From: Rugosibacter sp. | Lineage (GTDB): Bacteria > Pseudomonadota > Gammaproteobacteria > Burkholderiales > Rhodocyclaceae | Reading direction: 5' to 3' | Assembly (NCBI GenBank): GCA_030645365.1 | Contig: JAUSMB010000006.1 | Coordinates: 1-64,000 of the forward strand | DNA length: 64,000 bases | In this document: in pieces, positions 37,128 through 45,973 of the stretch | Layout of the letters: every line of letters starts with the position of its first letter | How positions within the stretch are numbered: the first letter of the stretch is position 1 | Position numbers and translations under genes: made by a program | The notes under the pieces: generated by a model | The model's input: only the letters and a program-made list of their open reading frames with translations | Databases searched by the model: none | What the model was told of the DNA's origin: nothing

Positions 37128-37964
37128 ATGGCAACTTATGCAATCGGCGATGTTCAGGGCTGTTTTGTTCAGCTCAGCCAGCTGATTGATTTACTTGACT
37201 TTGACCCTGCCAGAGACCGTCTCTGGTTTGTTGGCGACCTTGTTAATCGCGGCCCGCAGTCGTTGGAAGTATTGCGCTATGTCAAATCACTGGGCACAGC
37301 TGCAGTGGTGGTGTTAGGCAATCACGATCTGCATTTAGTGATGCAGGCGGAAGGTTTTGGGCGGGCGAATAAAGAAGACACGCTCGCCGCAGTACTCGCC
37401 GCGCCGGATCGTGATGAGTTGTTGGATTGGCTGCGTGCGCAACCACTGATTCATGTGGAGGGCGCTTGGGCAATGGTGCATGCCGGGCTTTTGCCAGAAT
37501 GGACGATAGCGCAGGCAAAAGCATTATCAGATGAAGTTTCTACTGCGCTGACTGCGCCCAACTACCGCGATTTTCTGGCACACCTATGGGGTTCTGAACC
37601 GGCTGCCTGGCGAGATGACCTTACCGGGTGGGACAGGCTGCGCGTGGTAGTGAATGCGATGTCGCGCATGCGCTACGTGACACTTGAAGGGGTGATGGCG
37701 TTGCGTGCGCCCGGTGCGAAATCTTCGCCTGCAGATGGGCCAGCAGGATGTGTGCCGTGGTTCACCATGCCTGGACGGGCGAGCGCTGGCCAGTTTATTG
37801 TTTGCGGGCATTGGTCGACGCTGGGCTACCATGAACAGCCAGACTTGCTGGCGATCGACACGGGTTGCCTGTGGGGTGGTGCCCTGACTGCGGTGCGGCT
37901 GGAAGATCGGCGTGTGTTTTGCCTGCCGTGCCCGCAGCAGGTGAAGCCTTCAGGCCGGGATTGA
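37128..37964 (+). CDS. apaH: Diadenosine tetraphosphatase, symmetrical
   Basis: Hydrolyses Ap4A to two ADP. The PPP-phosphatase metal motifs are GDVQGCF (residues 6-12), GDLVNRGP and LGNHDLHL, with the family-specific LLPEWTIAQA and VCGHWSTLGYHE. 278 residues, standard length. 57 bp after birA; convergent with the acyltransferase gene whose end is 5 bp away. Confidence 0.96.
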   Translation: MATYAIGDVQGCFVQLSQLIDLLDFDPARDRLWFVGDLVNRGPQSLEVLRYVKSLGTAAVVVLGNHDLHLVMQAEGFGRANKEDTLAAVLAAPDRDELLDWLRAQPLIHVEGAWAMVHAGLLPEWTIAQAKALSDEVSTALTAPNYRDFLAHLWGSEPAAWRDDLTGWDRLRVVVNAMSRMRYVTLEGVMALRAPGAKSSPADGPAGCVPWFTMPGRASAGQFIVCGHWSTLGYHEQPDLLAIDTGCLWGGALTAVRLEDRRVFCLPCPQQVKPSGRD

Positions 37965-37969
37965 CCGCT

Positions 37970-38797
37970 TTATTGATTCCGTAGTGATTTCATATGCATC
38001 AGCCGATGCGCGACGGCATGGTGCGCATGCGCTGCGAGGTGTCGCCGATCAAGGCCATCAGGCGTGAGTGCTGGCAAGGGTTCAAGTTGTGCGATCAGTC
38101 CGGCGCTAGCGGCAATCGACCACAGGCAGCTGACCAGGGTCATGTCACCCACATAATCTGCGGCATGGCTGGGCTGGTGGCTGTGTGCATCAAAATAACT
38201 CAGGGCCAGCGGCATCACGGGCGCGGTGGCATCAATTGCGCTTTGGAATAACGCGCTGTGAAACGGCTGCACGGTGTGGCCATCGCTGGTAGTGCCTTCA
38301 GGAAACACGGCGATGAGTTGCCCTGCACGTAATTGGCTGACCAGTTGGTCGCGGGTGGCTTGCGCTGCGCGGCGTGAACCACGCTGCATGAAAATGGTGT
38401 CGGTATGTTGGCTGAGCCAGCCGATTAGCGGCCAGCCACGCACATCATCCTTGGAAACAAATGCCGCTGGCGCCCAGGCGTTGATGACGAAAATGTCGAG
38501 GAAAGAAATATGGTTGGCGACCAGCAGGCCGACTGGATGGGCTGCCATTGCGTTATTCGCCGCACCCCAAGGGTACTTGCTTCGCGGCGTATCACCAGCG
38601 CCGACTTTTAAGCGGATACCCAACACCGTAAGGAGCTGCCGCGACCAGCGCTGTTTGAGAGCCAGGCGGGTGTCTTGTTTGATGAATGGATAAATCAGCG
38701 CGACAGTCAGAATACCGCTTGTCAGATGCAGCGCAGTACGACTTAGGCGGAATATTGCCCGCAGATTTCCAGCAGATTGTGCCTGTGGTGTTGCCAT
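37970..38797 (-). CDS. 1-acyl-sn-glycerol-3-phosphate acyltransferase-like protein with repeat-derived insertion
   Basis: PlsC/LPLAT-type acyltransferase of phospholipid synthesis. The HX4D motif is NHISFLD, FPEGTTSDG is the second acyltransferase motif, and one N-terminal TM helix is visible (ALHLTSGILTVALIYPF). Between RLKV and VGLLVANHIS lies GAGDTPRSKYPWGAA plus NNAMAAHP, about 22 extra residues encoded by the bipartite repeat. The insertion is just before the catalytic His, in frame. Related to OlsA/PlsC-type enzymes; the precise acyl acceptor is not certain. Confidence 0.88.
   Translation of the reverse strand: MATPQAQSAGNLRAIFRLSRTALHLTSGILTVALIYPFIKQDTRLALKQRWSRQLLTVLGIRLKVGAGDTPRSKYPWGAANNAMAAHPVGLLVANHISFLDIFVINAWAPAAFVSKDDVRGWPLIGWLSQHTDTIFMQRGSRRAAQATRDQLVSQLRAGQLIAVFPEGTTSDGHTVQPFHSALFQSAIDATAPVMPLALSYFDAHSHQPSHAADYVGDMTLVSCLWSIAASAGLIAQLEPLPALTPDGLDRRHLAAHAHHAVAHRLMHMKSLRNQ
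38558..38609 (-). repeat. Bipartite dispersed repeat inserted in the plsC-like gene
   Basis: Reverse complement reads AAAAGTCGGCGCTGGTGA and TACGCCGC (module 1), a short spacer GAAGC, then AAGTACCCTTGGGGTGCGGC (module 2). Same architecture as in birA but with a much shorter spacer. CGCCGC and GCGGCG can pair to make a hairpin. Confidence 0.88.
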
Positions 38798-38849
38798 CCG
38801 TTAATACTATGGCAACACCATGACCCTGTCGGTTATCTTGAGATTAACT

Positions 38850-39299
38850 TCAGTGTGTGACACGTGTTGCGCCGCCACCTGAGAGTATGCGTACACGCTC
38901 GCCGGGACGAAATTGCTCATCAGCCTCTTGCGTGATGGCGGTCAGCTGCCCATTGTCGAGCTTCACGGTGATTTCAAGGCCGGCCTGTTTTGTTGTACTG
39001 CCTTCTATCGCATTGCCCGCCACGCCACCGACTACGGCACCGAGTACGGCACCGACCGTGGAGCCTTTGCCACCACCGATATTGCTGCCACCCAGGCCGC
39101 CAACTGCCGCACCGGCGACGGCGCCAACCCCTGATTGTGTGCCTTCGATGGTCACGTTGCGTACCGATTCAACCACGCCTAAACGCACGGTTTGTTCGCT
39201 GCGAGTTTGCGTGCGTGAATAAGAAGAACCCGATTGGCTGGCGCAAGCGGCTAGCATCAGAGCGAGAATTGCAGCGACTAACAGGCGATAATTTTTCAT
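38850..39299 (-). CDS. Glycine-zipper 2TM-domain lipoprotein (SlyB/PcpY-like)
   Basis: 149 residues starting MKNYRLLVAAILALMLAACAS with lipobox LAAC. The middle is a glycine zipper (GVGAVAGAAVGGLGGSNIGG..GAVLGAVVGGVAGNAIEG), which forms a membrane-embedded hairpin. The C-terminus is a small beta domain (EITVKLDNGQLTAITQEADEQFRPGERVRI). Outer-membrane lipoproteins of this sort affect envelope integrity; exact role unknown. Confidence 0.9.
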   Translation of the reverse strand: MKNYRLLVAAILALMLAACASQSGSSYSRTQTRSEQTVRLGVVESVRNVTIEGTQSGVGAVAGAAVGGLGGSNIGGGKGSTVGAVLGAVVGGVAGNAIEGSTTKQAGLEITVKLDNGQLTAITQEADEQFRPGERVRILSGGGATRVTH

Positions 39300-39350
39300 G
39301 GTGTTTTCCTTCAGGTTGGTTGCTTAAATTCAGTCAAGGTGCATATCTAA

Positions 39351-40283
39351 TCAAAGAGATTCGGCAAAGGTTGCCTGGTAACGCGCAGCAATTTCTTCAT
39401 ACGTCGGCTTGTGATTTTGGCCCCCACGGTGGGCAATTTTTATCGCGCCCATCAGGGAGGCCAGTCGCCCGGTTTTTTCCCATGTCCAGCCCTGATTGAT
39501 TCCATGCAACAGGCCGGCACGATAAGCATCGCCGCAGCCGGTCGGGTCGATAACTGCATCGGGTGTGGCAGCAGGAATATCAATGCAACGCCCTTCGGTG
39601 TAAATCTGCGATCCTTGAGCGCCGAGTGTCACGATCAAGGCTTTTACTTCACCAGCCAATTGGTCAAGCGTGCGCCCGGTGCGTTCCGTCAGCAACTTCG
39701 CTTCGTAGTCGTTGACCGTGCAATAGTCGGCAAGTTGCAAAAAGTTCAACAAATCCTCTTTATCAAACATTGGCAGGCCCTGGCCGGGATCGAAAATGAA
39801 CGGGATGTGTGCGGCGTGAAATTCGCGGGCGTGTTGCACCATGCCGTCACGGCCGTCGGGGGCGACAATGCCGAGACGCACGCCTGGCGCATCACTGACT
39901 TTATTCTGGTGCGAATGCGTCATCGCACCGGGATGAAAAGCGGTGATCTGATTGTCATCAAGATCGGTGGTGATGAAAGCCTGAGCAGTAAAGCTGCCAG
40001 CGATCTCACGCACGTGTTGGGTGCTGAGATCGAATTGTTTTAGGCGATGCTGATAAGGTGCGCTGTCTTCGCCCAGCGTAGCCATGATGAGTGGCGTGCC
40101 GCCGAGCAGCTTTAGATTGTAGGCAATGTTGCCGGCGCAGCCGCCAAACTCGCGGCGCATGTCGGGTACGAGAAAAGCGACATTGAGGATATGGATTTGC
40201 TCAGGCAGGATGTGATTTTTGAATCGGTCGCCAAATACCATGATGGTGTCGTAGGCAAGTGATCCGCAGATGAGAGTCGTCAT
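39351..40283 (-). CDS. PfkB-family carbohydrate/nucleoside kinase
   Basis: 310 residues. FGGCAGNIAYNLKLLGG is the N-terminal sugar-binding signature, and DPTGCGDAYRAGLLHGI the C-terminal PfkB signature with the catalytic Asp. Closest by memory to adenosine-kinase-like members in betaproteobacteria; substrate is not proven. 27 bp after the DUF3426 gene in the same direction. Confidence 0.9.
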   Translation of the reverse strand: MTTLICGSLAYDTIMVFGDRFKNHILPEQIHILNVAFLVPDMRREFGGCAGNIAYNLKLLGGTPLIMATLGEDSAPYQHRLKQFDLSTQHVREIAGSFTAQAFITTDLDDNQITAFHPGAMTHSHQNKVSDAPGVRLGIVAPDGRDGMVQHAREFHAAHIPFIFDPGQGLPMFDKEDLLNFLQLADYCTVNDYEAKLLTERTGRTLDQLAGEVKALIVTLGAQGSQIYTEGRCIDIPAATPDAVIDPTGCGDAYRAGLLHGINQGWTWEKTGRLASLMGAIKIAHRGGQNHKPTYEEIAARYQATFAESL

Positions 40284-40310
40284 TATTTTCAGTTTTCAGA
40301 AGAGATGAGT

Positions 40311-41330
40311 TTAAGGGTAAAACAAATACAGTCGATAGCCGCTCGCCGTCAGCGGATCAATGTCGATGACAAGGTTTACGGCGACATCTGCATTAGGCAG
40401 CATGCCGTTGGTTGTGACGGTGTTGGCTGGCAGATAGGTGGTGGGAGGCAGTACTTTGCGAAGAATAGCCTTGTCGGCAATGTCAGTTAAAGTCAGCTCA
40501 AGGTGTGGAAATTGCTGACTGAATGCGGCACGATTTTTTAATGTAGCTGATACTACCAGGCGGCCGGGTTTGGTCGGATCGGGATGTAAGTCAGAGCCTT
40601 CAATGCTGAGCAGGTTCGCTTGGGCGGGGAGAGAGGTTGTGCAGGGTGCGATGCGGCACAGTGCGGCGATAGCTGGCTGCGCTGCAGGGAATGATTTTGC
40701 CAGCGGGGTGCGCAAGGCAAGCACAGCTTGCCCACCGAGTGTGACGAGCAAGAGCACGCTGCCTACAATCCAGGGCCATCGGCGAGTTGCGGTCGATTTG
40801 GGCAGGTCGGCAAATGAGCCATCTAGCAGGATGTCTGTTTGCTCTGTTGGATTGTGCGTTAAAGCATCAACTGCCGATTTTTCCACCGATTTTTCTTCTT
40901 CGGTATCTTCCGGCAAGTCGGTCAACGAGCTCGTCAGCGAAGCAACTTCCAGCGGCATTTCTAGCGGGGCAGGGTGATCAGAAAAATTTTCGCGGGGTTC
41001 TTCAGCGTTTGTTTCGAAATCAGGAATATCTTCTGGAAACTCCAGGATTTCACTAGAGGTAATCGTCGGGGTAACCCCGTCGTTATCTTCAGTGTATGAA
41101 TTGGTTGCGTCCGTTGCCGCCTCATCGAGTAAATGCTGCGGTAGCGCAAAATGATCCGGCCTTTTTTCAGTGGCAGGCGCAAGGGTGCTGTCTGGCAATG
41201 CATCGATGAGCGTATCTAGCGCATTAAACGCGTGCTGACATTGGCCGCAACGCACGCGGCCGCCTTTGGCCTTGATTTGTTCAGCGGTGACGCGAAACGT
41301 GGTGTCGCATGCAGGGCACTGCGTCAGCAT
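40311..41330 (-). CDS. Zinc-ribbon and DUF3426 domain membrane protein
   Basis: 339 residues. The N-terminal zinc ribbon is CPACDTTFRVTAEQIKAKGGRVRCGQCQ (two CxxC). A long acidic, low-complexity linker follows, then one TM helix (WPWIVGSVLLLVTLGGQAVLAL) and a C-terminal DUF3426 domain. The first codons overlap the end of prmA by 7 bp, a conserved gene pair in betaproteobacteria. Function unknown. Confidence 0.92.
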   Translation of the reverse strand: MLTQCPACDTTFRVTAEQIKAKGGRVRCGQCQHAFNALDTLIDALPDSTLAPATEKRPDHFALPQHLLDEAATDATNSYTEDNDGVTPTITSSEILEFPEDIPDFETNAEEPRENFSDHPAPLEMPLEVASLTSSLTDLPEDTEEEKSVEKSAVDALTHNPTEQTDILLDGSFADLPKSTATRRWPWIVGSVLLLVTLGGQAVLALRTPLAKSFPAAQPAIAALCRIAPCTTSLPAQANLLSIEGSDLHPDPTKPGRLVVSATLKNRAAFSQQFPHLELTLTDIADKAILRKVLPPTTYLPANTVTTNGMLPNADVAVNLVIDIDPLTASGYRLYLFYP

Positions 41331-42247
41331 GCGCGACCCTCCAGCCGCACCCAGCCTTCATGTGTTGCACCCACATGGAGGTCAATAAAGGGCGCGTAAG
41401 CTGCGATGACTTGTTGCGCCTGCGGCGCCAACACACCGGATAATGCAAGTTTTCCGCCTGATGCGACACAGCCTGCGAGTAGTGGCGCTAAAACACAGAG
41501 TGGGTTAGTGAGAATATTGGCGATCACCAGATCAAAACGCGAATCAAGGTGGCCATCAGCATTTTTCTTAAAGGGTATTCGAGAGTGGCGCAATTCGAGC
41601 GACACGTGGTTCGCTACCGCGTTATCGTGGGCGGCAATCAGGGCGTTGTCATCAATATCGATCCCCAATACCGGCCCTGCGCCGAGTTTTGCGGCGGCGA
41701 TGGCGAGAATACCTGAGCCGCAACCATAGTCGAGAACGGTCTCCTGGCCTTTGACTTGTTCAGTCAGCCATTGCAAGCAAAGAAACGTCGTGGGGTGCGA
41801 ACCGGTGCCAAATGCCAAACCGGGGTCGAGTACGAGATTAATTGCCTCGGCATCGGGAGCGGTATGCCATGAGGGCACGATCCACAAGCGGTCGGTAATG
41901 TGAATGGGCTCGAACTGCGACTGCGTAAGTCGTACCCAGTCTTGTTCTTCCACTTCGGCGATGTCGATGGTCGGCAAGTCTGTGATGCCGATTTCCAGTG
42001 CAGCACGCGTAACGCGTCCGACGAGATCCGTTGCTGGTTCGAACAAGGCGATGACGCGGCTTTCAGTCCACAAAGGTGTGGCAGGGGCGGTAATCAAGCC
42101 ATCAGGTTCGCCAAACTGCGGTGTTTCGAGATCCGTCCCCGCCAGCGCATCTTCTACGCTGACGGAAATTGCGCCCGCACCCATCAATGCATCTGACAGC
42201 GCATCTGCGTGAATTGCATCAGTTTTTACCGAGATGCTGAGCCACAT
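41324..42247 (-). CDS. prmA: Ribosomal protein L11 methyltransferase
   Basis: SAM-dependent trimethylation of L11. An N-terminal substrate-recognition domain (MWLSISVKTDAIHADALSDALMGAGAISVSVED) is joined to the methyltransferase domain with LDPGLAFGTGSHPTTFLCLQWL and VLDYGCGSGILAIAAAKLGA (motif I). 307 residues. 5 bp behind accC, so in the same operon. Confidence 0.97.
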   Translation of the reverse strand: MWLSISVKTDAIHADALSDALMGAGAISVSVEDALAGTDLETPQFGEPDGLITAPATPLWTESRVIALFEPATDLVGRVTRAALEIGITDLPTIDIAEVEEQDWVRLTQSQFEPIHITDRLWIVPSWHTAPDAEAINLVLDPGLAFGTGSHPTTFLCLQWLTEQVKGQETVLDYGCGSGILAIAAAKLGAGPVLGIDIDDNALIAAHDNAVANHVSLELRHSRIPFKKNADGHLDSRFDLVIANILTNPLCVLAPLLAGCVASGGKLALSGVLAPQAQQVIAAYAPFIDLHVGATHEGWVRLEGRAC

Positions 42248-42252
42248 GAAGG

Positions 42253-43617
42253 CTATTGTTCCTTGATGGCGGCGCTTTTTTTGGCGAGTTTTTCTTCAAG
42301 ATAATGGATGCTTGTACCCCCTTGCCGAAAGCGCTCGTCGAGCATGAGTTCTTGATGCAACGGGATATTGGTCTTGATGCCATTCACCATCATTTCAGAG
42401 AGCGCGATACTCATGCGCGCAATGGCTTGTTCACGGGTGTGGCCGGTGCTGATGACTTTGCCAATCATGGAATCGTAGTGAGGCGGTACGATATAGCCTG
42501 AATAGGCATGCGAATCAACGCGAATCCCCGGCCCACCGGGCGGATGCCAAGTGTTGATCATGCCCGGTGAGGGGATGAATTTGAAGGGGTCTTCGGCGTT
42601 AATGCGACACTCAATGGCGTGACCACGAATTTCAACATCGCCTTGTTTAAAGCGCAGCTTTTCGCCTGCTGCAATTTGTAATTGAGCTTGGACAATATCG
42701 ATGCCGGTGACTTGCTCAGTCACCGGATGTTCGACTTGAACGCGTGTATTCATTTCAATGAAAAAGAATTTGCCGTTTTCGTAAAGAAACTCGAAAGTGC
42801 CTGCCCCACGGTAATGAATATGCCGGCATGCTTCGGCGCATCGCTCGCCCAGCGTGGCGATCAGCTTTCGGGTGATGCCTGGCGCTGGCGCTTCTTCGAT
42901 CACTTTCTGGTGTCGACGCTGCATGGAGCAATCACGCTCCCCCAAATAAATTGCGTTGTCATAGGCATCTGCCAATACCTGAATTTCTATGTGGCGCGGA
43001 TTTTCCAGAAACTTTTCCATGTACACTGTGGAATTGTTGAAGGCAGCTCCGGCTTCGCTACGTGTCATCGTGACCGCGTTGAGTAACGCGGCTTCGGTGT
43101 GGACCACGCGCATTCCCCGACCGCCGCCGCCGCCGGCTGCTTTGATAATCACCGGGTAGCCTACGGCACGCGCAATTTTGGTAATCTCTTTCGGGTCATC
43201 AGGCAGTGCGCCGTCAGAACCGGGGACGCAGGGTACGCCGGCCTCTTTCATGGTAACTTTTGCGCTGACCTTGTCGCCCATGAGGCGTATGGTTTCAGGA
43301 CGCGGACCAATGAAGGCGAAGCCGGATTTTTCTACGCGCTCAGCAAAATCAGCGTTTTCTGACAGAAAACCGTAGCCAGGGTGAATCGCCTCGGCATCGG
43401 TGACTTCAGCGGCGGAAATTATCGCAGGCACGTTCAGGTAGCTAAGCGAAGCAGTAGCCGGGCCAATGCAGACGGATTCGTCAGCTAACTTGACGTACTT
43501 TGCCTCGGTGTCGGCTTCGGAATGTACAGCAACGGTACGCACGCCTAGTTCGCGACAGGCACGCAAGATACGTAGGGCAATTTCCCCACGATTGGCGATG
43601 AGAACTTTACCGAACAT
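42253..43617 (-). CDS. accC: Acetyl-CoA carboxylase biotin carboxylase subunit
   Basis: Carboxylates biotin on AccB for malonyl-CoA synthesis. [25 protein letters not shown], the glycine loop [33 protein letters not shown] and [15 protein letters not shown] are all present. 454 residues, normal. Translated right after accB with a 5-bp gap. Confidence 0.98.
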   Translation of the reverse strand: MFGKVLIANRGEIALRILRACRELGVRTVAVHSEADTEAKYVKLADESVCIGPATASLSYLNVPAIISAAEVTDAEAIHPGYGFLSENADFAERVEKSGFAFIGPRPETIRLMGDKVSAKVTMKEAGVPCVPGSDGALPDDPKEITKIARAVGYPVIIKAAGGGGGRGMRVVHTEAALLNAVTMTRSEAGAAFNNSTVYMEKFLENPRHIEIQVLADAYDNAIYLGERDCSMQRRHQKVIEEAPAPGITRKLIATLGERCAEACRHIHYRGAGTFEFLYENGKFFFIEMNTRVQVEHPVTEQVTGIDIVQAQLQIAAGEKLRFKQGDVEIRGHAIECRINAEDPFKFIPSPGMINTWHPPGGPGIRVDSHAYSGYIVPPHYDSMIGKVISTGHTREQAIARMSIALSEMMVNGIKTNIPLHQELMLDERFRQGGTSIHYLEEKLAKKSAAIKEQ

Positions 43618-43622
43618 GGCAG

Positions 43623-44111
43623 TCAGCTGATCACGAACAGTGGCTGGCCGTATTCCACAGCCTGACCATTTTCGGCCAGGATAGCGGTGACAGTGCCAGA
43701 GATGTCGGATTCGATTTCATTCATTAATTTCATGGCTTCGATAATGCAGAGTGTTTGTCCGGCTTTAACCGCTTGTCCAACCTCGACAAACGAGGGTGAG
43801 TCCGGACCACTGGCGCGATAAAAAGTGCCTACCATCGGGGCTTTGAGCTTATGACCTGTATCAACTGCTGCTGTTGCGCTGCTTGCGGCAGCAGAAGTCG
43901 GCGCTGGTGACACGGCGGCAGAGGGATTATCACTGAACATTGGATTGCCCTGTCCTGCGGTATTGGCCATGGGCATGCTGACCATCGTGGTTTGCTGTGT
44001 GGGCAAGTGTTTGGCGATGCGAATTTTTTCTTCGCCTTCGCTGATTTCAAGCTCGGAAATGCCGGAGTTCTGTACAAGATCAATCAAGGTCTTGAGTTTT
44101 CTCAGGTCCAT
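43623..44111 (-). CDS. accB: Acetyl-CoA carboxylase biotin carboxyl carrier protein
   Basis: About 162 residues from [17 protein letters not shown]; the upstream in-frame start at 44165 is not favoured. The C-terminal biotinyl domain shows the thumb region and [12 protein letters not shown] with the biotin Lys. The linker between the N-terminal helix region and the biotinyl domain is Ala/Pro/Ser-rich ([20 protein letters not shown]), and its SPAPTS core is encoded by a dispersed repeat copy. Confidence 0.97.
   Translation of the reverse strand: MDLRKLKTLIDLVQNSGISELEISEGEEKIRIAKHLPTQQTTMVSMPMANTAGQGNPMFSDNPSAAVSPAPTSAAASSATAAVDTGHKLKAPMVGTFYRASGPDSPSFVEVGQAVKAGQTLCIIEAMKLMNEIESDISGTVTAILAENGQAVEYGQPLFVIS
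43894..43918 (+). repeat. Dispersed repeat copy in the accB linker
   Basis: GAAGTCGGCGCTGGTGACAC then GGCGG. On the minus strand it encodes AAVSPAPTS, in the Pro/Ala-rich linker of the carrier protein. Confidence 0.8.
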
Positions 44112-44191
44112 GGGAGGTTTCCTTTCGGGTTTTATAAATATGGGGTGTGCCACCAGTGCCTGCATCGGTGGTGTAGTTTTGCGGAGGCGTT

Positions 44192-44683
44192 TTAAGCGGT
44201 GATATTTAGCCGCAATAATGCAGCTTCCAGCGCCAAGGTATAGCCTTGGGCGCCAAGGCCAGCAATGACACCTGTTGCAATGTCGGAAAAGTAGGATTGC
44301 TGACGAAACGATTCGCGTGAGTGGATATTCGAGAGATGGACCTCAATAAAAGGGATGGCAACTGTAGTCAAGGCATCCCGTAAGGCAATGCTGGTGTGAG
44401 TGTAGGCTGCGGGATTGATAATGATGTAAACGACGCCTTGCACGCGGGCAGATTGCACCCGGTCGATCAATTCACCTTCGTGGTTGCTTTGAAAACTTTC
44501 TAGACGGACGCCATTCGCGCGTGCCCGGGCTTCCATTGTCGTATGGATGTCAGCGAGTGTCGTGTGCCCGTAGATTTCTGGTTCCCGTGTGCCCAGGAGA
44601 TTCAGATTGGGCCCGTGGAGCACGAGAATTACTGAATTTTGTTTTTCGCTAGTTGCGCTTTTGCTGTGCTTTTGCGTCGTCAT
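44192..44683 (-). CDS. aroQ: 3-dehydroquinate dehydratase, type II
   Basis: Third step of the shikimate pathway. [17 protein letters not shown] includes the active-site Arg and Tyr, [29 protein letters not shown] and [14 protein letters not shown] complete the type II pattern. 163 residues with an N-terminal extension of about 15 residues over typical AroQ. About 80 bp before accB, as in many betaproteobacteria. Confidence 0.96.
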   Translation of the reverse strand: MTTQKHSKSATSEKQNSVILVLHGPNLNLLGTREPEIYGHTTLADIHTTMEARARANGVRLESFQSNHEGELIDRVQSARVQGVVYIIINPAAYTHTSIALRDALTTVAIPFIEVHLSNIHSRESFRQQSYFSDIATGVIAGLGAQGYTLALEAALLRLNITA

Positions 44684-44722
44684 GGATGCGAGTTTGCCGC
44701 AAATGACTACCTTTTGTCTAGT

Positions 44723-45280
44723 CTATTGTTTAAGTAGTGTGTGCAGGCGTGCTTCAAGTTCGTCCTCGGTGAGGCGTCCGATTTTGACAGAATCAAGCTG
44801 TCCCTGACGGGTGATGAGGACGGTGAACGGGAGTGCTTGCGAACTATTTCCCAAGGCTTCACTGAGCCCCATAGCATCTGGCGAGCCCAGCAACAAGGGA
44901 TAACTCAGTTTTTCAGTTGACTGATAATCGCGTACTTTATCGATGCTATCAATGCTGATGCCAACAAATTGCAAACCTTTATCCTTATATTTTGTCTGCA
45001 TGCTGGAAAATAACGGCATTTCTTCACGGCAGGGTGGGCACCACGTTGCCCAGAAGTTGACTACCAGCACCTTGCCGCGCCAGGCGTCCAGAGTTTGCCA
45101 TTGACCTTCTGTGGTGGCAAATGGGGTGCGCAATAGCTTGTCGACTGCAGATTGCGGTGTCGCTACAGGTGACAAGGTAATGTTTGGCGGGTGTTGTTTG
45201 CGACTGATCAAATAGCCGGAACCGCCTGCAATGACGGCGATTATCGCGAGTAACAGAAAACGAATCAGTCGACTTTTCAT
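44723..45280 (-). CDS. TlpA-like membrane-anchored thiol-disulfide redoxin
   Basis: 185 residues starting MKSRLIRFLLLAIIAVIAGGSGYLI (signal anchor), then a TlpA/ResA-type thioredoxin domain with the active site WATWCPPCREEMPL. Probably a periplasmic reductant for cytochrome c or other maturation. The longer frame to 45355 crosses the preceding gene and is discounted; the ATG is 7 bp from that gene's stop. Confidence 0.92.
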   Translation of the reverse strand: MKSRLIRFLLLAIIAVIAGGSGYLISRKQHPPNITLSPVATPQSAVDKLLRTPFATTEGQWQTLDAWRGKVLVVNFWATWCPPCREEMPLFSSMQTKYKDKGLQFVGISIDSIDKVRDYQSTEKLSYPLLLGSPDAMGLSEALGNSSQALPFTVLITRQGQLDSVKIGRLTEDELEARLHTLLKQ

Positions 45281-45287
45281 ATCTAAA

Positions 45288-45923
45288 TTATCTTGTATCC
45301 GTCGGCCCCGTGGGCTGAGATCCAGGCTGCAGCGTAGCGGCTGTCGAATTAGCAAGCAGGGTTTTCACTTCTGACATGGCGGCGCTAGGCGCCCCGCTAT
45401 GTCTTTTTTGAGCAGAGAAAACGTCCACTAGAACGGTTGTGTCGTCCATATCTAAAACAAACCGATCTTCCGGGCTCCTGGAGTTTTGGTGTGGCAAGGA
45501 TGCTGTATCAAAGGCGATTTGATGGGTCAGTAGCCAGATTTCTACATCTTTACTACTGTCGGCGACTAATTGCAGGTGAATGGGCGAATAACGGGCTGCC
45601 GTGCCGTCGAGTACGGCACCCGTCAGGCGGGGTTGAAATTCATTCAGTAACTGCATGGCATTCAGGGCTGTTTGGCGTAGTGCTTGCAAGCGATCATTTT
45701 GCTCACCCTCATGGTAAATCGATTGGTAAAGACGAAGTTCGATTTGCACTTCTTCATTAGTGGGCAGGCCTTCGCCATGTTCTGCACCCAGGCTGCGGGC
45801 GGCTTTGCGTTTCGCGGTAGCGTAATCGGTTAACCCATCCTCGGCCATCAAGCGTGCGGCAGCAATGGCGATAGCGCGACGCAAATGGCGAGAGTCGGCT
45901 GGTGCGGGTTTACGACGCGGCAT
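45288..45923 (-). CDS. Conserved hypothetical protein next to mpl
   Basis: 211 residues, no signal peptide or TM helix. The N-terminal third (RRAIAIAAARLMAEDGLTDYATAKRKAARSLG) looks helical and nucleic-acid-binding-like, the middle is helical (EIELRLYQSIY..LRQTALNAMQLLNEFQPRL) and a mixed alpha/beta part follows (GAVLDGTAARYSPIHLQLVADSSKDVEIWLL). I recall such genes divergent from mpl in related bacteria but know no function. The first gene of the long minus-strand run down to about 38.8 kb. Confidence 0.8.
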   Translation of the reverse strand: MPRRKPAPADSRHLRRAIAIAAARLMAEDGLTDYATAKRKAARSLGAEHGEGLPTNEEVQIELRLYQSIYHEGEQNDRLQALRQTALNAMQLLNEFQPRLTGAVLDGTAARYSPIHLQLVADSSKDVEIWLLTHQIAFDTASLPHQNSRSPEDRFVLDMDDTTVLVDVFSAQKRHSGAPSAAMSEVKTLLANSTAATLQPGSQPTGPTDTR

Positions 45924-45973
45924 AAGAAGGCTAACGGTTAGAATCTGCAGATATTATTTCACGGAACAGCTGT

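Noticed and set aside
45885-45915. AGTCGGCTGGTGCGGG in the hypothetical gene as another dispersed repeat copy
   Set aside because: Only a partial match with a missing central GC; indistinguishable from chance.
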